Source: Planctomycetaceae bacterium
GTDB taxonomy: Bacteria; Planctomycetota; Planctomycetia; Planctomycetales; Planctomycetaceae
Assembly (NCBI GenBank): GCA_021732415.1
Contig: JAKFVC010000008.1
Location: 1-64,000 of the forward strand
Reading direction: 5' to 3'
Length of the DNA: 64,000 bases
The translations under genes were made by a program, and so were the position numbers. The notes beneath the pieces are model-generated. The model did no database searches and was not told the origin of the DNA. It saw only the letters and a program-made list of their open reading frames with translations. Below, in pieces: positions 29,824 to 38,708 of this stretch (position 1 is its first letter; each line of letters opens with the position of its first letter).

Positions 29824-31470
29824 TTAATCCTTGCCAACCGCGTTATCCACAATCTGCCGCGCCTCCGCGACCACCGTCTGCAGATGCTGATCGCTGATAA
29901 AACTCTCGGCATAAATCTTATAGATATTCTCGGTCCCCGAAGGCCGTGCCGCGAACCAGCCGTTCTCGGTGACGACCTTTAATCCACCGATTCCCGCGTT
30001 GTTTCCGGGAGCCTTCGTCAACTTGGCTTGAATGGCTTCTCCAGCGAGCGTCGTCGCCGTGACAGCTTCAGGTGTCAGCTTCTTAAATCCGGCCTTCTGA
30101 GCGGGGCTCGCAGGTTGATCAATGCGCGTATAGCGTGCTTCACCAAACTGGGCGACGATTTCTTTGTAGTGTTGCCCGGGATCTTTGCCCGTCACCGCGA
30201 GTATTTCCGCAGCCAGCAGATTCAGGATGATTCCATCCTTATCGGTCGACCAGACGCCTCCATCTTGCCGCAGGAAACTGGCTCCTGCGCTTTCTTCGCC
30301 ACCAAAGCCCAATGTGCCGTGGAACAGGCCATCGACAAACCATTTGAACCCGACCGGAACCTCGACCAGTTTCTTGCCGAGACTTGTCGCAATGCGATCG
30401 ATCACGCTGCTGCTGACGAGCGTCTTGCCGATGCCGGCATTGGCCGGCCAACTCGGACGGTGCGTGAAGAGATATTGAATGGCCACCGCCAGGTAATGGT
30501 TGGGATTCATCAGTCCGACCGACGGCGTCACGATGCCGTGCCGGTCGGAATCGGGATCGTTGCCGAACGCCAGGTCGAATCGGTCCTTCAATTTCACGAG
30601 ACTCGCCATCGCATACGGGCTGGAACAATCCATGCGGATCTTGCCGTCATGATCAACGGTCATGAATCCAAATTGCGGATCGGTCTGGTCATTGACGACC
30701 GTCAGATTCAGACCGTAACGCTCGGCGATCGGCCCCCAGTAACCAACGCTCGCGCCACCCAGCGGGTCAGCTCCCAGCTTGATCCCAGATGATCGAATGA
30801 CATCCAGATTCACCACGCTCGGCAAATCGGCGATGAAGGCTTCCATCAGATCGCGCGAGTGTGTCGTGCTGGCCTTGATCGCTGCCTCATAGGAAATCCG
30901 CTTGACGGCTGCATTCTTGCCGCGGAGGATTTCGTTGGCTCGATCCTGCACGACACCGGTGATATCGGTATCGGCCGGGCCGCCGTTCGTCGGGTTGTAT
31001 TTGAACCCTCCATCTTCAGGAGGATTGTGCGATGGGGTAATCACAATCCCGTCCGCTAAGCCACTGGTCCGGCCCCGGTTGTAGGCCAGGATCGCGTGGG
31101 AAACGACCGGGGTCGGGGTGAAGCCGTTGCCGTTCTGGATGAAGGTTTCGACACCGTGTGCGGCCAGGACTTCCAACGCCGTCCGTTCCGCGGGTGCCGA
31201 CAGGGCGTGAGTGTCTTTCCCCAGAAACAGCGGACCTTTGATCCCCTTCGACTGGCGATACTCGACCAGGGCCTGCGTGATGGCCGCGATGTGGGCGTCG
31301 GTAAACGTGCCGTTGCGCGAAGTCCCACGATGGCCGCTGGTGCCGAAACTGACGAGTTGCAGCGGATTGCTGGGATCGGGCTGCAGATCGTGATAGGCCG
31401 CGAGAAGCTGCGAAATATCAACCAGCAGCGCTGCCGGAGCGGGCTGTCCAGACAGGGGACTCAGTGCCAT
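29824..31470 (-). CDS. pgm: Phosphoglucomutase (alpha-D-glucose-specific)
   Basis: A 548-aa enzyme interconverting glucose-1-phosphate and glucose-6-phosphate, linking glycogen and polysaccharide synthesis to central metabolism; cytoplasmic. Length matches the bacterial Pgm family (about 546). FGTSGHRG (about residue 42), the phosphoserine loop [11 protein letters not shown] (about 140), DPDSDRHG (about 300, metal binding), GGEESAGAS (about 385) and the C-terminal RPSGTEN phosphate-binding loop are all present. ATG 31470 follows GAGGAAA; the longer frame to 31605 runs into a repeat arm. It is divergent from zwf, which uses glucose-6-phosphate, so the pair sits at one metabolic branch point. 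Confidence 0.95.
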   Translation of the reverse strand: MALSPLSGQPAPAALLVDISQLLAAYHDLQPDPSNPLQLVSFGTSGHRGTSRNGTFTDAHIAAITQALVEYRQSKGIKGPLFLGKDTHALSAPAERTALEVLAAHGVETFIQNGNGFTPTPVVSHAILAYNRGRTSGLADGIVITPSHNPPEDGGFKYNPTNGGPADTDITGVVQDRANEILRGKNAAVKRISYEAAIKASTTHSRDLMEAFIADLPSVVNLDVIRSSGIKLGADPLGGASVGYWGPIAERYGLNLTVVNDQTDPQFGFMTVDHDGKIRMDCSSPYAMASLVKLKDRFDLAFGNDPDSDRHGIVTPSVGLMNPNHYLAVAIQYLFTHRPSWPANAGIGKTLVSSSVIDRIATSLGKKLVEVPVGFKWFVDGLFHGTLGFGGEESAGASFLRQDGGVWSTDKDGIILNLLAAEILAVTGKDPGQHYKEIVAQFGEARYTRIDQPASPAQKAGFKKLTPEAVTATTLAGEAIQAKLTKAPGNNAGIGGLKVVTENGWFAARPSGTENIYKIYAESFISDQHLQTVVAEARQIVDNAVGKD

Positions 31471-31849
31471 GACAATTTCCTCAAAGCGGTTGCGTGGTGA
31501 GACGACAGACGGGGCCCGACTTCGCGATGTTATCGGTTCTTGGAGTTGCTGGAAAGCACCGTAGGATGGCCGCCCCGGCCGTCGAGCTTCAATGTCTTCG
31601 ACCAACAGTCAAAGTCCAGCTTCTGAATACCACGTTTGCTGGCAACTCGCTTCATCCACCCCCAATCAAATGCAAGACGGCCGGGGCGGCCATCCTACGG
31701 ACGAAGACGACACGGCTGTAGTGTTGAATGACGCCCAATTCTGTTATCCTGCGTCTCTGGAGTTCCGATTCTGATCCATCGAACAATCGCCCATTTTGCC
31801 TGCTCGCATGCCCGTTGCAGTCAGGCACTTTTTCCATCGAGATCTTCCC
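31471..31849. other. Divergent promoter region between pgm and zwf
   Basis: 379 nt without a gene. It must hold both promoters, but I could not assign elements with confidence. A palindrome occupies 31560-31699. Confidence 0.5.
31560..31699. repeat. Palindrome, GGATGGCCGCCCCGGCCGTC family
   Basis: Exact inverted arms at 31560-31583 and 31676-31699, the same arm as at 28281-28371 but with a longer, unrelated spacer. Confidence 0.85.
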
Positions 31850-33418
31850 ATGACTGACACCAGTTCGTCTGCGACCTTTCCGGCTCATGGCGGTGACGCG
31901 ATCAACGCCGAAGCGACGATCGTGATTTTTGGTGCCTCCGGCGACTTGACCGCCCGCAAACTGGTCCCGGCCCTCTACCAACTGGCGCGCGAGGGATTTC
32001 TCTCATCGAAGTCGCCAATTGTGGGCGTCGCCCGGCGTCCCAAGAGCGACGAGGAATTCCGCGGCGAAATGCACATGGCGATCAAAGACTATGCGCGAGA
32101 CGGCCTAGGCAGTGACGAACTGTGGGCCAGTTTCGCCAAGCGCCTGCACTATCATCAACTCGATATCGTCGACCCGGCGGAATATCCCCAACTGGACGCG
32201 CGACTGACAAGCCTCGAGCAGGCCCAGGGGATCGGCAAGCATCGCGTCATCTATATGGCGACGACTCCCGATCTGTTCGTTCCGGCCACCGAGGCCTTGT
32301 CCAAAGCGAAGATGATCCCGAAGCCAGACGCCGTGGACACCTTGCGGATCGTCTTCGAAAAGCCGTACGGGCATGACCTCGCGTCGGCCCAGGAATTGTC
32401 GCGCATCCTCGGCCGCTTGCTGCATGAAGATCAGATCTACCGCATTGATCATTATCTCGGCAAAGAAACCGTTCAGAACATCTTGTTGTTCCGCTTCGGC
32501 AACACAATTTTCGAGCCCCTGCTGAATCGCAATCACGTCGATCACATCCAGATCACGGTGGCCGAATCCCAAGGCATCGAACGGGGCCGCGGCGGTTACT
32601 ACGACAAGTCGGGTGCCTTGCGAGACGTGTTACAAAATCACGTCCTCCAGTTGCTCTGCCTGATTGCCATGGAGCCCCCCGCGATGTTCCGGGCCAAGGA
32701 AATTCGCGACGAAAAACTGAAGGTCCTGCAGTCGCTGCGTGAAGGAAGCAAAAAGCTCAGCGAGTGGGCCATTGCCGCCCAGTACACATCGGCGGAAATC
32801 GGCGGCAAGGTCGTTCCCGGCTATCTGCAAGAGGATCGTATCCCGCCCGATTCTCACCGCGAGACCTATGTCGCGATGGATGTGCGTGTCGACAACTGGC
32901 GCTGGGCCGGAGTCCCGTTCTGCCTGCGCACCGGGAAACGCCTGCCGGCTCGCGTGACGGAAATTGCCATCCAGTTCAAGGCGCCCCCGCTGTCGTTGTT
33001 CAAGACAGTCGAGTGTGAAGGCGACTTCTGCCAGCTCGTCGAGGACCGTCCGAATCAGTTGATCTTCCGGATTCAACCGAAGGAAGCCATCACGCTGCGA
33101 GTGTCTTCGAAGCGGCCGGGAATGCAGTATCAGATTCATCCCGTGAAGATGGACTTTAGTTTTGACCAGGAATTTGACATTAGCCTGCCGGAAGCCTACG
33201 AGCGTCTGTTGCTGGACGTCCTGCGCGGTGATTCGACCCTCTTCACCCGCAGCGACGAACTCGAAGCGGCCTGGCAATTTCTCACTCCCGTCTTGCAGGC
33301 TTGGGAGCAACCCAATCACAAGCCGGAAGAGTACCCCGCCGGAAGTTGGGGTCCGAAAGCTGCCGACCAGATGCTCGCCCGCCACAGAGCCGAGTGGCGC
33401 CAACCGAATCCGGTTTAG
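31850..33418 (+). CDS. zwf: Glucose-6-phosphate 1-dehydrogenase
   Basis: A 522-aa enzyme oxidising glucose-6-phosphate to 6-phosphogluconolactone with NADP+, the entry to the oxidative pentose phosphate or Entner-Doudoroff route; cytoplasmic. FGASGDLTARKL near residue 25 is the NADP-binding fingerprint. RIDHYLGKETVQN (about 200) holds the catalytic His and substrate Lys. EKPYGHDL (about 175) and the C-terminal beta-domain segments RTGKRLP and IQPKEAI are as expected. The ATG at 31850 agrees with family N-termini; the frame extends to 31796 without support. It is divergent from pgm. No lactonase or edd gene follows. Confidence 0.95.
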   Translation: MTDTSSSATFPAHGGDAINAEATIVIFGASGDLTARKLVPALYQLAREGFLSSKSPIVGVARRPKSDEEFRGEMHMAIKDYARDGLGSDELWASFAKRLHYHQLDIVDPAEYPQLDARLTSLEQAQGIGKHRVIYMATTPDLFVPATEALSKAKMIPKPDAVDTLRIVFEKPYGHDLASAQELSRILGRLLHEDQIYRIDHYLGKETVQNILLFRFGNTIFEPLLNRNHVDHIQITVAESQGIERGRGGYYDKSGALRDVLQNHVLQLLCLIAMEPPAMFRAKEIRDEKLKVLQSLREGSKKLSEWAIAAQYTSAEIGGKVVPGYLQEDRIPPDSHRETYVAMDVRVDNWRWAGVPFCLRTGKRLPARVTEIAIQFKAPPLSLFKTVECEGDFCQLVEDRPNQLIFRIQPKEAITLRVSSKRPGMQYQIHPVKMDFSFDQEFDISLPEAYERLLLDVLRGDSTLFTRSDELEAAWQFLTPVLQAWEQPNHKPEEYPAGSWGPKAADQMLARHRAEWRQPNPV

Positions 33419-33431
33419 AAGGACGCAGTCC

Positions 33432-33662
33432 CGTAGCCCGACTCTCCGAGTCGGGTGCGTGGGAATCGCGAGATCGAGTCGATGGCGCAGGCGAAGGAGT
33501 ATGAGAGTGAGTGTGTGTGAGAGTGACGGCGTAAGGACATGGGGCAGTCGTGGTCGCCCCATGTTCACTCTCTAACACTCCATCCCTCATACTCTCACAC
33601 TGCATCAATGATGAGTCGAACTGTATCTAAAAAGAAGCTCCGACTCAGAGAGTCGGGCTACG
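33432..33662. repeat. Nested palindrome, CCGACTCTCCGAGTCGG family
   Basis: Outer arms 33432-33454 and 33640-33662 are near-complementary. Inside are inverted GAGTATGAGAGTGAGTG-type arms and a central GACATGGGGC/GCCCCATGTTC pair (33535-33562). It spans most of the 250 nt between zwf and the exbD-like gene. Confidence 0.75.
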
Positions 33663-33669
33663 ACACACC

Positions 33670-34446
33670 ATGCCGATCCACTATCGTTGTCCGAGTTGCG
33701 ACCAGTTGCTCAGCATCACCACGCGGAAGGCGGGGCATGAGGTCCCCTGTCCGCAATGTGGTGCCATGACGGTCGTCCCATTGGCCGACGAGCCGTTGGA
33801 ATCGGGTTCGGCCTCTTCCGCAGTAGAAGAACCGGTCGACCACGAGATGTTCGCCAAAGGGACCGCACCGGCCACCCCGTTAGCGGCAGTTCCCGAAGCG
33901 CTGGAACAACCCACAGAACCCGTCGATGATCTCTCTGAAGAGCACATCGTCACGTCGCACGAGGAAAGTTTCGCCAACGACCTGTCCGACGAAGACGCCG
34001 GCGGTTTTCAGCTCCGGCGGAGCAATCCAGAACTGGGAGAACTCGACCTCACATCGATGGTCGACGTCACGTTTCTATTGCTGATTTTCTTCATGGTCAC
34101 AGCCTCGTTCAGCCTGCAGAAAACGATTGAAATCCCGGTCCCCAAACAGGACCAAAAGGGGGCCGCTCAAACGCTGACAATCGAAGAGCTGCAATCCAAC
34201 ACGATCTTCGTGAAGATCGACGAACGGAACGGAATCTTCGTCGACGAAGCCCCCGCCGGAGACCCGTCCAAACTGACCGATATCCTCACCCAGGCCCGGC
34301 TGACCACGCTCCGGACGGAAGTCGCCATCGACGCGCATCCCGAAGCCCTGCACGAAACTGTCGTGCTGGTGATCGACGCCGCCACCGCCGCCGGCATGCA
34401 GAAGGTCCGCATCGTGTCTCGGACCGGTCCGGGCGACGTTCCGTGA
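33670..34446 (+). CDS. ExbD/TolR-family biopolymer transport protein with zinc ribbon
   Basis: A 258-aa inner-membrane protein. Residues 7-30 form a zinc ribbon (CPSC...CPQC), followed by an acidic, Pro-rich cytoplasmic linker (about 35-118). A single membrane helix (about 130-148, SMVDVTFLLLIFFMVTASF) includes Asp132, matching the conserved proton-pathway Asp of ExbD. The periplasmic domain ends with IDAHPEAL and VIDAATAAGMQKVRIVS, typical of ExbD/TolR. Ordinary ExbD is about 140 aa, so the N-terminal ribbon and linker are a large addition. No exbB or tonB is in the window; it presumably pairs with an ExbB encoded elsewhere. Confidence 0.88.
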   Translation: MPIHYRCPSCDQLLSITTRKAGHEVPCPQCGAMTVVPLADEPLESGSASSAVEEPVDHEMFAKGTAPATPLAAVPEALEQPTEPVDDLSEEHIVTSHEESFANDLSDEDAGGFQLRRSNPELGELDLTSMVDVTFLLLIFFMVTASFSLQKTIEIPVPKQDQKGAAQTLTIEELQSNTIFVKIDERNGIFVDEAPAGDPSKLTDILTQARLTTLRTEVAIDAHPEALHETVVLVIDAATAAGMQKVRIVSRTGPGDVP

Positions 34447-34972
34447 CGTTTTCGTAGGACGGGTCTCCTGGCCCGTCCGAGCCTGTAACAAACGACGTCA
34501 CACGCGATCGACGCCCGCGAGCTTCGCGCAGCGCACGGGTTACAGTGGCATAGGAGGAACAAAAACTCACGCAAAGGCGCCAAGGCGCAAAGAATTTATT
34601 TCTTCGTTCTTTGCGCCTTGGCGCCTTTGCGTGAGATCAATCTTCTTGAAATCACTGACACGGGTCCCTCGCCATCCCTTCTCAATTGGGCTCTTACGCC
34701 CTCGTATCGAGCCGCCAGTTTTCCCGCACGCTGCATATCGCGGAAGGCTGGCGCTCCGCGAAATTCGCAGGGTTTGATGGTATGTCGATTCGAGTGTTAC
34801 AGGCTCAGACGGGCCTGGAGACCCATCCCACGACCAAAATCCGGTGGCCGACGGTTCATAGACTGCATAGAATCCCTATGGCAATCGGGTCCCGTATGAC
34901 GAAGTAGCATAGCGGGTTCCAATTTACAGCGAATTTGGGGCCGCAATATCGGCCGCATGAGGAGTGTTGATC
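34447..34972. other. Repeat-filled gap before the groES-like gene
   Basis: 526 nt with no supported gene. It holds the nested palindrome 34455-34831. The last 140 nt (34832-34972) should carry the groES-like promoter, which I could not assign; no CIRCE-like inverted repeat was seen. Confidence 0.5.
34455..34831. repeat. Nested palindrome, GACGGGTCTCC outer and GCGCCAAGGCGC inner arms
   Basis: Outer arms 34455-34490 and 34795-34831 belong to the same family as 29463-29808 and 41758-41861. Inner arms 34566-34594 and 34607-34635 are exact 29-bp complements of the CGCAAAGGCGCCAAGGCGC type. A long inner hairpin thus sits inside an unrelated outer palindrome. Confidence 0.85.
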
Positions 34973-35320
34973 GTGGCAGAATTTGTGGAACCGTTGGGCA
35001 AGCGCATCCTGATCCGCAAGGACGAGTCCCGCCAGGCGACTCGCGGTGGGATTCTGCTGCCAGATTCCTCGGAGATTCCCACGATCACGGGCCGAGTCGT
35101 CGAAATCAGCGTGCAGATTGAGCGCGACGACGATTTTCCCATCCACAAGTACGACAAGGTCTTGTTCCACCCCAAGAACGCCATTCCGGTCGATCTGGAA
35201 GCGGACAACTTGTTGTTTGTGGTGCCGATTGAAGACGTCGTGGCCGTATTCCGTCGCACCAAGGCCCCCGCGATTCCCCCCGAAGAGATGATCGACGGGA
35301 CGGACGATGCCGAGAAATAA
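34973..35320 (+). CDS. GroES-family co-chaperonin
   Basis: A 115-aa protein of the GroES fold. The GTG at 34973 has GAGGAG 8 nt upstream and gives MAEFVEPLGKRILIRKDE; the frame opens nine nt earlier. GGILLPDSS corresponds to the GroES mobile loop, and the beta-barrel segments (GRVVEI, KYDKVLFH, LLFVVPIEDVVAVF) follow. It is longer than typical GroES (about 95-100 aa), with an acidic C-terminal tail after VVAVF. No groEL is adjacent, so this is probably an additional GroES paralogue. It could serve a second chaperonin or have diverged in role. Confidence 0.8.
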   Translation: MAEFVEPLGKRILIRKDESRQATRGGILLPDSSEIPTITGRVVEISVQIERDDDFPIHKYDKVLFHPKNAIPVDLEADNLLFVVPIEDVVAVFRRTKAPAIPPEEMIDGTDDAEK

Positions 35321-35330
35321 TCAGCGGCAC

Positions 35331-36128
35331 TTAGGGAGTCCACAGCTTGGGCGCCGCAGCCCCCACGGATTCTGGACGAACTCGCCGAGCCTTCATGCGT
35401 AGATATGGGGCAATGAACCAGCCGCGATGATGGTAATCGCCCGGCAGCGCGGTGGGATCGCCGCGGTACGGTTCCCGCAGGTCTTCAATCACAAACCCCG
35501 CCGAGCACAGCCCCCCCACCAGTTGCTCCCAGCGATGCATGAACTCGGTGGTGCCCGGCTCGCGATACGACGTGTCGGTCGCGGGAGGCAGCGGTCCCTG
35601 GTGGTAATAGCTGGTCCCGATCACGTACTGATCGCGGACCGTCCGTCCCACAATCTGCAGGCTGGTCGGCTGTTTGTGCTGACTGATGTAGATGCCGCCA
35701 TGCCGTGACACGCGAGCAATCTCACCATAGACCTTGGCGAGATTCTCGACATAGCACGTACTGACCGGCTGATGCACGATGTCGAAACTCGCGTCCGCGA
35801 ATTCCGAGAGATCGTCCATCGAACCCTCAACGGTGCGGACATTGAATTGCCGCCGTTCGGCTTCACGACGATCCAGGGCGAGCATCGACGGGCTGATATC
35901 GAAGACCGTGACATTCGCCCCGGCACTGGCATAAAGAATCGACTGCCAGCCCCCCGCAGCCGCCAGGCACAGCACATCCAGCCCTCGCACGGATGGAGGC
36001 AACCAATTGCGGCCATCCAGGATCTTCAGCGGCTCGGCACATTCGGCGTCCGTGGCGACCTTGGCGAAGACACTGCCGCCGTCTGCCAGTTGATTCCAGG
36101 CGGCTCGGTTTTGCTGCACGAACGACAT
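35331..36128 (-). CDS. Class I SAM-dependent methyltransferase
   Basis: A 265-aa predicted cytoplasmic methyltransferase (Methyltransf_11/UbiE-like fold). Motif I appears as VLCLAAAGGWQSILYA (about residue 52) rather than the usual GxGxG, VFDISPSML is motif II, and EGSMDDLSEFADASFDIV (about 100) covers motifs post-I and II. The substrate is unknown. It lies downstream of the ketosynthase-like gene on the same strand, with a palindrome in the 110-nt gap between them, so cotranscription is possible. The groES-like gene converges on it with only 10 nt between the stop codons. Confidence 0.85.
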   Translation of the reverse strand: MSFVQQNRAAWNQLADGGSVFAKVATDAECAEPLKILDGRNWLPPSVRGLDVLCLAAAGGWQSILYASAGANVTVFDISPSMLALDRREAERRQFNVRTVEGSMDDLSEFADASFDIVHQPVSTCYVENLAKVYGEIARVSRHGGIYISQHKQPTSLQIVGRTVRDQYVIGTSYYHQGPLPPATDTSYREPGTTEFMHRWEQLVGGLCSAGFVIEDLREPYRGDPTALPGDYHHRGWFIAPYLRMKARRVRPESVGAAAPKLWTP

Positions 36129-36145
36129 GGAATTCGTAGCCGACT

Positions 36146-36222
36146 CCCGTGGCAGACGCTGCTAGCGTCGGCGAACCATTAGCAACTCGGTAGACACCGA
36201 CGCTAGCAGCGTCGGCCACGGG
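36146..36222. repeat. Palindrome, GTGGCAGACGCTGCTAGCGTC family
   Basis: 26-bp inverted arms at 36146-36171 and 36197-36222 with one or two mismatches; each arm is a hairpin around GACGCTGCTAGCGTC. The same family occurs at 38229-38253/38680-38704 and 60541-60595. Confidence 0.85.
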
Positions 36223-36230
36223 GGCGGAAA

Positions 36231-37520
36231 CTAGATCGCGCGAATAATCGTCGCCGCACTCTGGCCGACATTTGTCCGGTTCACGCTCATCGCAATATTG
36301 CTGCGAAGACGGAACGGTTCGGTATGCACGACGTTCACCCGGCAATTGGGATCAGGCGTTTCATAGTTCAGCGTCATCGGCAGGATCCCGTGCTTCAAAG
36401 CCAGCACGCTGCCCGCCAATTCCACCGCACCGCTGCCCGCATCGAACTGGCCGAAGTACGACTTCAACGCCGTCACCGGGATCTTCTCGGCGGCACTTCC
36501 CAAGGCTTCGTGGTAGGCCCGCGATTCCACGCAGTCGTCTTCCACGGTGCTCTTGCCATGAGCATTAATATGTCCGATATCGCGGGGATCAATCTGAGCC
36601 TTCCGCAACGCGGCCTGCACGGCCCGCACGATACCGCGACCACCCGCCCGATTGGCCGGCCCACCGCCATCGCAACCACCGGCGACAGCCAGGATCTCGG
36701 CATAGATGTCAGCACCACGAGCCACCGCGTGATCGTAGCGTTCGATGATGAAGCAAGCGGCACCCTCACCGACGATCATGCCATCGCGTTCCATATCGAA
36801 CGGACGACACGCCCGCCGCGGATCATCGACCCGGCGCGACAGGTGATCGTACAGACTCAAACGGGTAATATCGACGGGATGCACGCTGGAGCTGCAAGCT
36901 CCCACGATCATGGCGTCGGCTGCACCGCGCTGAATCACGCGTACTGCTTCGTCCAAAGCCAGCAAGGCCGAGGCATCACGGCAGGTAATCGTATTGTTCG
37001 GGCCGCGGGCGTCGTGTTCGATCGCCACGTGGCAGGCCGGCATGTTGGGCAAGTGCTTCAGCAGCCACAGCGGAGCAATCTGCCCCATGCTGTCTTCGCC
37101 CCACCGGGTGAATTCGAACTGGTCTTCGTCAGTGCAGGCGACAGCCGCTTCGCTGAGCTCCTTCGGCGTGATCGAGATGTGCCCCGCGCCGAATTCGACA
37201 CCCAGTCTTTCGGGGTCGATTCCGTGGAGACCCAATTTGGCATCGGTCATCGCCAAGCCGGCGGCCGACACACCCAATTGGATGTCGCGCGACATCACCT
37301 TCAGCATCTTCTTGTGCTGAATGTAATCGAGAGGATCGAAATTGCGAACTTCAGCCGCGAGCTTCGACGGAACATCTAACCCGGGGAACGCGGTCAGGAA
37401 ATCAATTCCCGAACGACCATTCACCAAGCTGTCCCAGAACGGCTCGTTGCCAATTCCGATCGGTGACACCACTCCGACGCCGGTAATGACGACGCGGGGT
37501 ATCTCATAAGTTGCCATCAT
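36231..37520 (-). CDS. Beta-ketoacyl synthase-like protein lacking the catalytic Cys
   Basis: A 429-aa thiolase-fold protein of the FabF/KAS II family by length and motifs (VVITGVGVVSPIG at the N-terminus, RPFDMERDGMIVGEGA at about 240). The gap-free alignment to FabF across GPNNTITCRDASALLA puts Asp182 where the nucleophilic Cys belongs (a Cys sits two residues earlier). KSYFGQ puts Gln358 in place of the second catalytic His, while the first His (H321 in NAHGKST) is kept. The C-terminal GFGGTN motif is also changed (NRTNVGQS). Condensing activity is therefore unlikely; a chain-length-factor-like or decarboxylase-like role is possible. ATG 37520 is preferred to the GTG at 37526. The methyltransferase gene follows on the same strand. 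Confidence 0.85.
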   Translation of the reverse strand: MMATYEIPRVVITGVGVVSPIGIGNEPFWDSLVNGRSGIDFLTAFPGLDVPSKLAAEVRNFDPLDYIQHKKMLKVMSRDIQLGVSAAGLAMTDAKLGLHGIDPERLGVEFGAGHISITPKELSEAAVACTDEDQFEFTRWGEDSMGQIAPLWLLKHLPNMPACHVAIEHDARGPNNTITCRDASALLALDEAVRVIQRGAADAMIVGACSSSVHPVDITRLSLYDHLSRRVDDPRRACRPFDMERDGMIVGEGAACFIIERYDHAVARGADIYAEILAVAGGCDGGGPANRAGGRGIVRAVQAALRKAQIDPRDIGHINAHGKSTVEDDCVESRAYHEALGSAAEKIPVTALKSYFGQFDAGSGAVELAGSVLALKHGILPMTLNYETPDPNCRVNVVHTEPFRLRSNIAMSVNRTNVGQSAATIIRAI

Positions 37521-38228
37521 AGCCACACCCTATGGACTACGGCGCCTCGGGTTCGTCCCCACTCGAGGCGCATCACAGATACTTTCCCCGACCAACGCTC
37601 CATGTTGGCCAAGTTTGACCCATCCGAAGATGGTCTCAAAGCACCTGAAACTGCACGCCCTGCATCTTCCCGAATTGCCCAAGTTTCCCAGCCGGAGCAA
37701 TCAAGTCAGTTACAGAACTTCAGTACGTACTGATTATCGGTCGCTCCCCAGCCCGGAGGTGAGGTTCACACGTTGCGAACGGTGATCAGGATTCGTCAAC
37801 AACCGCGCAATCAACCAGACCCGAGGGAAGGGAGAGTCAATTACGGATTGAGGTTAAAGTGCCACACGTAAGTACAAAATCGAGCCGCAAAAATGCGGTC
37901 GTGGGTTCCACGAATTCAGATTTCAGACGCTGCATGCCAAAAGGTAGGAAAGCGTGTTACCCAGCTACAACACACCACGGGAGCTGCCTAGAATCGCCGC
38001 TCCGGCGTGATTGATTGAGCCATTTGATGTCTCCTGTGCTGCCGGATTCCCCAACCCGACATGCTGCACAATCTCCACCAACTGACTCTCTCAACACCGA
38101 ATTACATCCTGTCTCGGTTAAATTGTCAAGAAGTCTCTTCCTGAGACATCCCGTCTGAATAGGCAGCAAATGTACCGGTCGCGTTTCAACTGGTTAAAGC
38201 GTAAGAAGTTACCCAGTTTAACTGAATT
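37521..38228. other. Gene-free region upstream of the ketosynthase-like gene
   Basis: 708 nt with many short stops in all frames and no recognisable RNA gene. It should contain the promoter of the minus-strand ketosynthase-like gene; no -24/-12 element was found. Confidence 0.5.
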
Positions 38229-38704
38229 CCCCGTGGCAGACGCTGCCAGCGTCTGTGAGCCGGATTTTAGACGATAACGTCGCCGCCTCAAACCCGTTAT
38301 GGCCAATACAGCGCTGAACGGGAGCAGCCGTTATTGGGTAGCGCGTTTCGAAATCGCCCCCGTTGGGCTTGTCCCAACGGAGCGCTGACTGGTCAGCTAC
38401 CTAATAACGAGTTTTGCAGAATTCTCAACCTTTACGTCTCCGATGCCCCCTGCCGCCAGTCAGTCGTTGCCGTTACTACGGTTCGCTCACGGCGGCAGGG
38501 GGCATCGGAGACCACGCGTTGAGGGTCAAGTACATTTCTCTCTAGTAGCGGGCCAGTCAGCGCTCCGTTGGGACAAGCCCAACGGGGGCGACAACAGGCG
38601 GCAATTCTGGGTTTCACTGTGGCACAGAATCTCGAAAACGATTCCCCACCAGATAGCAGCTACACCCGGCCTGAACGCCGACGCTGGCAGCGTCGGCCAC
38701 GGGG
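38229..38704. repeat. About 340-bp palindromic element (copy 2) nested in a GTGGCAGACGCTGCCAGC pair
   Basis: The core 38355-38590 is the reverse complement of the core at 19668-19903, with equal length (236 bp) and roughly nine in ten bases alike by eye. Flanking similarity extends it to about 38323-38663. Outside it, 25-bp arms of a different family (38229-38253 and 38680-38704) face each other, as if the large element had inserted between the arms of a smaller one. The right outer arm ends 5 nt before the truA stop codon. Confidence 0.85.
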
Positions 38705-38708
38705 GCGG

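Noticed and set aside
30028-30792. 254-aa plus-strand frame inside pgm
   Set aside because: It is antisense to a well-supported phosphoglucomutase gene and shows no family features.
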